Of a DNA stretch of 8,691 nucleotides, positions 4,423 to 8,691 are shown piece after piece. Source of the DNA: an uncultured Lachnospiraceae bacterium (GTDB lineage Bacteria > Bacillota > Clostridia > Lachnospirales > Lachnospiraceae); contig USJG01000097.1 of the NCBI GenBank assembly GCA_900554925.1, forward strand, positions 1-8,691. The letters run 5' to 3'. The notes below the pieces were generated by a model. That model had not been told where the DNA came from, did not search any database, and saw nothing but the letters and a program-made list of their open reading frames with translations. The position numbers were made by a program, and so were the translations under genes. Position 1 is the stretch's first letter; each line of letters starts with the position of its first letter.

Positions 4423-6090
4423 ATGAAAAAATTTTTGAAAAAATTTCTGGGCTTTACATTAACAGCAGCTCTCGTTTTTGCTGTGGCAGGCTGCTCTTCA
4501 AAAGACCAGAGTAATGAACCAGCCGGAGCAGAAAGCGAAGCTGCCGATGGAACCCAGGCTTCTGGCGAAGCTGCCGGGACAGGAGAAAAAATTGTAAATG
4601 TAGGTGTTACAGATTCTTTAGGAGGGATCAATCCCTTTGTAATTGATCAGACAGAAATCAATAAGTATGCTGTGGGATTAATGTTCCTGCCTCTGATGGA
4701 GCTTGACAGCGAAATGAATTTCCAGGGAATGCTGGCAGATTCTGTTACTACAGAGGATAATATTAACTTTGTGGTGCATATTGACGAAAATGCTGTCTGG
4801 TCAGATGGAACACCTGTTACCGCTGCGGATGTGGAATATACCGTGCGCCGCTTAGCCAGTCCGGTCGTTAATAACACGACGTTAATGCTTTATGCATTTG
4901 AAGGAGTAAGCGATGAAGGGTTTGTGGAAGAAGGCGCTGAGAGCGTTGCAGGAATCCAGATCATTGATGAAAAAACAATTCAGTTTACTGCCAAATATCC
5001 TATGGCTCTTACTACTTTTGAAAATACTTACGCAAGATATATTCATACAATGCCGAAACACATTATCGAGCAGTTCAGTGAGGAAGAACTTCTGACAGCA
5101 GACTGGTTTAACAAGCCGGATGTGATCAGCGGCCCCTTTTTCCTGACGGATTATGATAATGATCACTATATTTCCTATGAGGCCAATGCGGATTACTGGA
5201 AAGGAGCTCCAAAGATCGATAAGTTAAACATCAAGATCATGGATGCCAGCCAGATATATGCAGGTCTTCAGTCAGGTGAAATTGATATTACCCATCATAC
5301 CATGACCGCAATTCCTCAGGAGGATTATGACAGTATTGAAGCGCTGGAAAATGTAGAGGTCGTATATGGTTCGCCCATTACAAATCAGTCGGCATTTATT
5401 CAGACCGCCAACGTGACAGATGCAAGGGTACGTCAGGCGCTTGTTTATGCAATTGACAGGCAGCAGCTTGTAGACCAGCTTTTAAAAGGCCATGGAGAAG
5501 TTGTGGATGGATTTCTTTCATCTGCAAGTCCTTTCTTTGACGAGGGCATTACTCCTGTTTCATATGACCCTGAAAAGGCAAAGGAATTGCTTGCAGAAGC
5601 AGGATGGGATGGCTCACAGACACTTCGCTTCTATGTAAATTCCGGCGACAGCACCTTTGTAAATGGTGCACAGGTACTGGTAGCCCAGTGGGCGGCAGTG
5701 GGCATCAAGGTAGAGGTGCAGACAGTTGATCTGGCAACCCTTATGACCGTTGCAGGAACTACAGATTATGATATTCTTGCAGTACAGTACACCTATGCTC
5801 CGGTAGATCCTTATCCCGATGTGGACTGGCTTCTTTCCGGTGAAGGAAGCTGGACAGGATATGCAGATGCCTCAATCAGCGAAGCGCTGGCGAAAACTCA
5901 GCAGACAAGTGATATTGAAGAGATCAAGGGTCTTTATTCCATCGTGGATAAAAAGGTACAGGAGGATGTTCCCATGTTCTCCATATATATTATCAGTGCG
6001 CAGGGAGCTGTAAGCAATAGAATCAGTGGTGCCCAGCCCAGTGCATATGGCTTTTTTAATGATGTACAGAACTGGGACGTTGTAGAGTAG
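4423..6090 (+). CDS. ABC transporter substrate-binding lipoprotein, family 5 (OppA/DppA type)
   Basis: Extracellular lipid-anchored receptor that hands peptide-like solutes to the importer encoded downstream. From ATG 4423 it has 555 residues. The signal peptide (MKKFLKKFLG, hydrophobic 11-20) ends in the lipobox VAGC, with C24 the lipidated residue and the only cysteine. A flexible Ala/Glu/Gly/Ser-rich linker follows to about 55. The SBP_bac_5 fold covers about 56-550, with the family motif WSDGTPVTAADVEYT at 126-140 and VRQALVYAIDRQQLVDQLL at 336-354. ATG 4423 is chosen because GAGGAG (4411-4416) lies six bases ahead and the lysine-rich signal peptide begins there; an in-frame TTG at 4390 would add a non-signal extension. 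It is the first gene of the operon behind a strong promoter. The family binds peptides, nickel chelates, glutathione or sugars; sequence alone does not decide which. Confidence 0.93.
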   Translation: MKKFLKKFLGFTLTAALVFAVAGCSSKDQSNEPAGAESEAADGTQASGEAAGTGEKIVNVGVTDSLGGINPFVIDQTEINKYAVGLMFLPLMELDSEMNFQGMLADSVTTEDNINFVVHIDENAVWSDGTPVTAADVEYTVRRLASPVVNNTTLMLYAFEGVSDEGFVEEGAESVAGIQIIDEKTIQFTAKYPMALTTFENTYARYIHTMPKHIIEQFSEEELLTADWFNKPDVISGPFFLTDYDNDHYISYEANADYWKGAPKIDKLNIKIMDASQIYAGLQSGEIDITHHTMTAIPQEDYDSIEALENVEVVYGSPITNQSAFIQTANVTDARVRQALVYAIDRQQLVDQLLKGHGEVVDGFLSSASPFFDEGITPVSYDPEKAKELLAEAGWDGSQTLRFYVNSGDSTFVNGAQVLVAQWAAVGIKVEVQTVDLATLMTVAGTTDYDILAVQYTYAPVDPYPDVDWLLSGEGSWTGYADASISEALAKTQQTSDIEEIKGLYSIVDKKVQEDVPMFSIYIISAQGAVSNRISGAQPSAYGFFNDVQNWDVVE

Positions 6091-6111
6091 TTTTAATAGT
6101 GAGGAAAGACT

Positions 6112-7092
6112 ATGTCGCATTTACTGGAGGTAAAAGGGCTCACCACTGCTTTTACCGGTGATTACGGTAAAAATATCAGTGTAGATCATATCCATTTTCA
6201 TGTGGATGAAGGAGAGGTAGTCTGCATTGTGGGTGAATCCGGATGTGGAAAAAGTGTAACATCATTGTCAATAATGGGATTGTTAGGAAGGGGCGGAGCT
6301 GTCATTGACGGCTCTGTCCTCTTTGACGGTAAGAATCTTCTTTCCATGAAAGAAAAGGAACTTGATGGGCTTAGAGGAGATCAGATCACCATGATTTTTC
6401 AGGATCCGCTTACTTCGCTGAATCCTGTTTTTACAGTGGGAAGTCAAATAACGGAAAGTATCAGGACGCATATGCATTTGTCCAAAAAGGAAGCTGAAAG
6501 GCGTGCAGAAACACTACTGGAAAGAGTGGGAATGCCGGACGCTCATGGGGTAATGAAGAAGTATCCCCATACGCTTTCAGGGGGAATGCGACAAAGAGTC
6601 ATGATTGCAATGGCCTTATCCTGCAACCCCAGACTTCTTATTGCGGACGAGCCCACAACAGCGCTGGATGTGACCATCCAGGCACAGATTATGGAGCTTT
6701 TGGGAGAATTACAAAAGGAAACAGGTATGTCTGTGATACTGATTACCCACGATATTGGCCTGGTAGCCAATATGGCGGATAGGGTCCTTGTCATGTATGC
6801 GGGGCAGATCATTGAGGAAGCGCCGGTGGAAGAGTTATTTAAAAATCCCATACATCCTTATACCAGAGCACTTCTTGATACGGTACCTACCATACGTGAT
6901 GATGCGGACAGGCAGCTTATCTCCATACCCGGTATTGTACCGGAAAGTTATGATGATATTAAGGGATGTCGTTTTGCAGACCGGTGCAGATACAGAAGGC
7001 CGGAGTGTGACAGCCCTCAGCAGGACTATGAGTTTGGCCCATGCCACAGGGCTAAATGTATTGTGATGAAGGAAGGGGGAATGGCGAAATGA
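6112..7092 (+). CDS. Peptide ABC transporter ATP-binding protein, OppD/DppD type
   Basis: One of two cytoplasmic ATPases that power the importer. The 326-residue protein has Walker A GESGCGKS at 41-48, Q-loop IFQDP (Q97), signature LSGGMRQR at 155-162, Walker B LLIADE at 175-180 (E180 catalytic) and the switch H213 in ITHD. After residue 240 comes the oligo_HPY extension (NPIHPYTRALLDTVP) with cysteines C286, C292, C299 and C311 in a GCRFADRC...C...GPC pattern. In related DppD proteins such cysteines bind a [4Fe-4S] cluster, so one is likely here. ATG 6112 follows GAGGAAA at 6101-6107, 21 bases after the binding-protein stop. The stop overlaps the start of the next gene (ATGA), indicating coupled translation. 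Assignment to the D rather than F type rests on the shorter N-terminus and its position before the F-type partner. Confidence 0.93.
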   Translation: MSHLLEVKGLTTAFTGDYGKNISVDHIHFHVDEGEVVCIVGESGCGKSVTSLSIMGLLGRGGAVIDGSVLFDGKNLLSMKEKELDGLRGDQITMIFQDPLTSLNPVFTVGSQITESIRTHMHLSKKEAERRAETLLERVGMPDAHGVMKKYPHTLSGGMRQRVMIAMALSCNPRLLIADEPTTALDVTIQAQIMELLGELQKETGMSVILITHDIGLVANMADRVLVMYAGQIIEEAPVEELFKNPIHPYTRALLDTVPTIRDDADRQLISIPGIVPESYDDIKGCRFADRCRYRRPECDSPQQDYEFGPCHRAKCIVMKEGGMAK

Positions 7093-8105
7093 GTTCAGAG
7101 CAGATTACCCCTTTGATTCAGGTTGAAAATATAAAAAAGCATTATCCCATAAAAGGCGGCATTATTGATCATACTACCGGATATGTAAAAGCTGTTGATG
7201 GGGTAAGTTTTTCTATTATGAAAGGTGAAACTCTGGGACTGGTAGGAGAATCCGGATGCGGCAAATCTACCATTGGAAGATTGCTGGTTGGGCTGGAGCA
7301 TCCTACGGAAGGTAAAATTTTTTTTGACGGAAAGGATCTGTCACTTCTTAAAAAAGGTGAGATGCAGAAAATAAGAACCCAGCTTCAAATGGTGTTTCAG
7401 GATCCTTATTCCTCACTAAATCCCAGAAAGCATATATTTGAAATTCTTTCCCAGCCTATGCTGTACCACCATATATCAACTAAGGAATCCGTGGAAAAGG
7501 ATATTTTGAAAATCCTGGATATGGTGGGGCTTTCCAGAAATGTGCTGGGCAGGTATCCCCATGAGTTTTCAGGTGGTCAAAGGCAGAGAATCGGTATTGC
7601 CAGGGCGCTTTCCCTTAATCCTGCATTTATTGTCTGTGATGAACCTGTAAGTGCGCTGGATGTATCAATACAGGCGCAGATTTTGAATTTGCTGAAAGAT
7701 CTGCAAAAGCAGCTTCACCTGACACTGCTTTTTGTAGGGCACGGACTGGGAGCGGTTAATTATGTCAGTGACAGGATTGCGGTCATGTATCTTGGGAAGA
7801 TCGTAGAGCTGGGGGAAGCGAAGGAAATATTTAACAATCCTGTTCATCCTTATACGAAGGCACTTTTAGAGGCGGTTCCTGTGCCGGATCCGAAAGAAAA
7901 GGAAAAAGTAAGAAAGCTTCTCCAGGGAGAGATTGGCAATAGTGTCAATCCGCCTGATGGATGCCGCTTTCATCCCAGATGTCCCTATGCTACAGAAATT
8001 TGCAGGCAGAAAGAACCTAAATTACAGGAAACCGGAGTTTGTTCCAGGCATTATGCCGCCTGCCCTATTGTGATGATCGAAAAGGAGGAACGGGAGATTG
8101 GGTAA
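7089..8105 (+). CDS. Peptide ABC transporter ATP-binding protein, OppF/DppF type
   Basis: Second ATPase of the importer, expected to pair with the OppD-type partner. The 338-residue protein has the F-type N-terminus (KKHYPIKGG...YVKAVDGVSF), Walker A GESGCGKST at 53-61, Q-loop VFQDPYSSLNPR (Q104), signature FSGGQRQR at 160-167, Walker B FIVCDEPVSALD (E185) and C-terminal NPVHPYTKALLEAVP. Cysteines C292, C298, C305 and C318 form the same probable [4Fe-4S] site. The switch histidine H218 is kept, but the sequence is VGHGLGAV where most relatives have SHDLSVV, so the usual Asp after the His is Gly. The ATG at 7089 overlaps the upstream TGA; AGGGGG at 7075-7080 is the ribosome binding site. An in-frame upstream TTG at 7056 is not needed and would overlap the partner more. 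Confidence 0.93.
   Translation: MSSEQITPLIQVENIKKHYPIKGGIIDHTTGYVKAVDGVSFSIMKGETLGLVGESGCGKSTIGRLLVGLEHPTEGKIFFDGKDLSLLKKGEMQKIRTQLQMVFQDPYSSLNPRKHIFEILSQPMLYHHISTKESVEKDILKILDMVGLSRNVLGRYPHEFSGGQRQRIGIARALSLNPAFIVCDEPVSALDVSIQAQILNLLKDLQKQLHLTLLFVGHGLGAVNYVSDRIAVMYLGKIVELGEAKEIFNNPVHPYTKALLEAVPVPDPKEKEKVRKLLQGEIGNSVNPPDGCRFHPRCPYATEICRQKEPKLQETGVCSRHYAACPIVMIEKEEREIG
8081..8100 (+). promoter_or_regulatory. Ribosome binding site deciding a TTG start for the permease gene
   Basis: AAAGGAGG at 8081-8088 is a near-perfect anti-16S match, nine bases before TTG at 8098-8100. No in-frame ATG occurs until about codon 27, inside the first membrane helix, so the TTG is the only sensible start. The site lies inside the end of the preceding ATPase gene, which couples translation of the two. 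Confidence 0.85.
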
Positions 8106-8691
8106 ATATATAATCAAGAGAATTTTAATTGCCATTCCGGTGCTCATAGGTATTACAATTATCGACTATGCAATTATGTGCATGGCAGGAAGTCCTTTGG
8201 AAATGCTAAAGGGACCCAGGGTATCAGAGGCAGCGGTAGAAGCAAAAAAAATTGCACTGGGACTGGACAAACCTTTTTATATACAGTATTTCGTGTGGCT
8301 GGGCCAGCTGCTCCATGGAAATATGGGCTATTCTATTAAGTCCTATCAGCCTGTCAGTGAAATGATAGGAAGCCACTTAGGCCCTACACTTCTTTTAATG
8401 GGAGTGTCGCTGATCGTAAGTCTCCTGATGGCAGTTCCAGCGGGAATCTACAGTGCAATTCACCAGTATTCAAAGGGAGATTACGCGGTGGTTACGTTTT
8501 CCTTTTTGGGAAGCAGTATACCGGGTTTTTTCCTTTCCCTGCTTTTAATTTATATTTTTACTGTAAAACTGGGGTGGCTTCCTTCAAGCGGAATGACGAC
8601 TTTGGGAACCCAGGGAGGGTTTGCAGACGTTGCCAGGCATATGATAATGCCCGTAATGGTTCTTGCATTTTCCATGGCAGGAAGTAATATC
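8098..8691 (+). CDS. Peptide ABC transporter permease, DppB/OppB type (5' part)
   Basis: First inner-membrane subunit of the importer, open to the end of the window (198 codons; family length is about 305-340). It begins at a TTG with a strong ribosome binding site and overlaps the preceding gene by eight bases. The N-terminus (GKYIIKRILIAIPVLIGITI) is the amphipathic start plus first helix typical of DppB. The next region contains ALGLDKPFYIQYFVWLGQLL, then HGNMGYSIKS, the characteristic periplasmic segment of this family. Hydrophobic helices follow at about 97-118 and 138-160, then the PSSG turn (LGWLPSSGM) and the start of another helix (HMIMPVMVLAFSMAGSNI). The cytoplasmic EAA loop that contacts the ATPases lies beyond the window. 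The membrane-exit motif usually seen as PGDP is replaced by MAGSPLEML. A DppC/OppC partner is expected next. Confidence 0.92.
   Translation, partial: MGKYIIKRILIAIPVLIGITIIDYAIMCMAGSPLEMLKGPRVSEAAVEAKKIALGLDKPFYIQYFVWLGQLLHGNMGYSIKSYQPVSEMIGSHLGPTLLLMGVSLIVSLLMAVPAGIYSAIHQYSKGDYAVVTFSFLGSSIPGFFLSLLLIYIFTVKLGWLPSSGMTTLGTQGGFADVARHMIMPVMVLAFSMAGSNI

Noticed and set aside
1..8691. CRISPR array, tRNA or rRNA genes, or a multi-gene defence system
   Set aside because: I saw no regularly spaced repeats, no cloverleaf or rRNA signatures and no nuclease, helicase or toxin-antitoxin genes.

Overview
The window looks like chromosomal DNA from a spore-forming, low-to-moderate GC Firmicute, most likely a clostridium of the Lachnospiraceae type. 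This is inferred from the SpoVT homologue, the FtsK/SpoIIIE tail, strong AGGAGG-type ribosome binding sites, consensus sigma-A promoters and general protein style. No species can be named from sequence alone.

Layout. The window opens with the last 50 codons of an FtsK/SpoIIIE DNA translocase. An AT-rich gap follows, holding what looks like the N-terminal stub of a Tn916-type excisionase. Next come mraY (cell-wall lipid I synthesis), a strongly structured 130-base spacer, and spoVT (forespore regulator). spoVT converges on a minus-strand gene for a small C39-like cysteine peptidase. The two genes share one bidirectional terminator whose arms contain both stop codons. Upstream of the peptidase gene lies a 285-bp non-coding element with perfect 23-bp terminal inverted repeats and a 7-bp direct repeat (GTATATA) on each side: a miniature transposon-like insertion that could fold along most of its length. 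After it, a full-consensus sigma-A promoter drives cysK (cysteine synthase). A second full-consensus promoter precedes an oligopeptide/dipeptide-type ABC importer: lipoprotein binding protein, two ATPases (OppD/DppD and OppF/DppF types) and the start of the first permease (DppB/OppB type), which runs off the end.

How the genes relate. mraY, ftsK and spoVT belong broadly to envelope, division and sporulation functions, but they are not arranged as a classical dcw cluster. The four importer genes form a tight operon: a 21-nt gap, then an ATGA overlap, then an 8-nt overlap with a TTG start. They should make one uptake complex, and the missing second permease is expected just downstream. cysK lies upstream in the same direction with its own promoter, and no clear terminator is visible between it and the importer genes.

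The most unusual DNA is non-coding: the 285-bp inverted-repeat element and the structured mraY-spoVT spacer. I see no CRISPR array, tRNA, rRNA, complete transposase or obvious new defence system.
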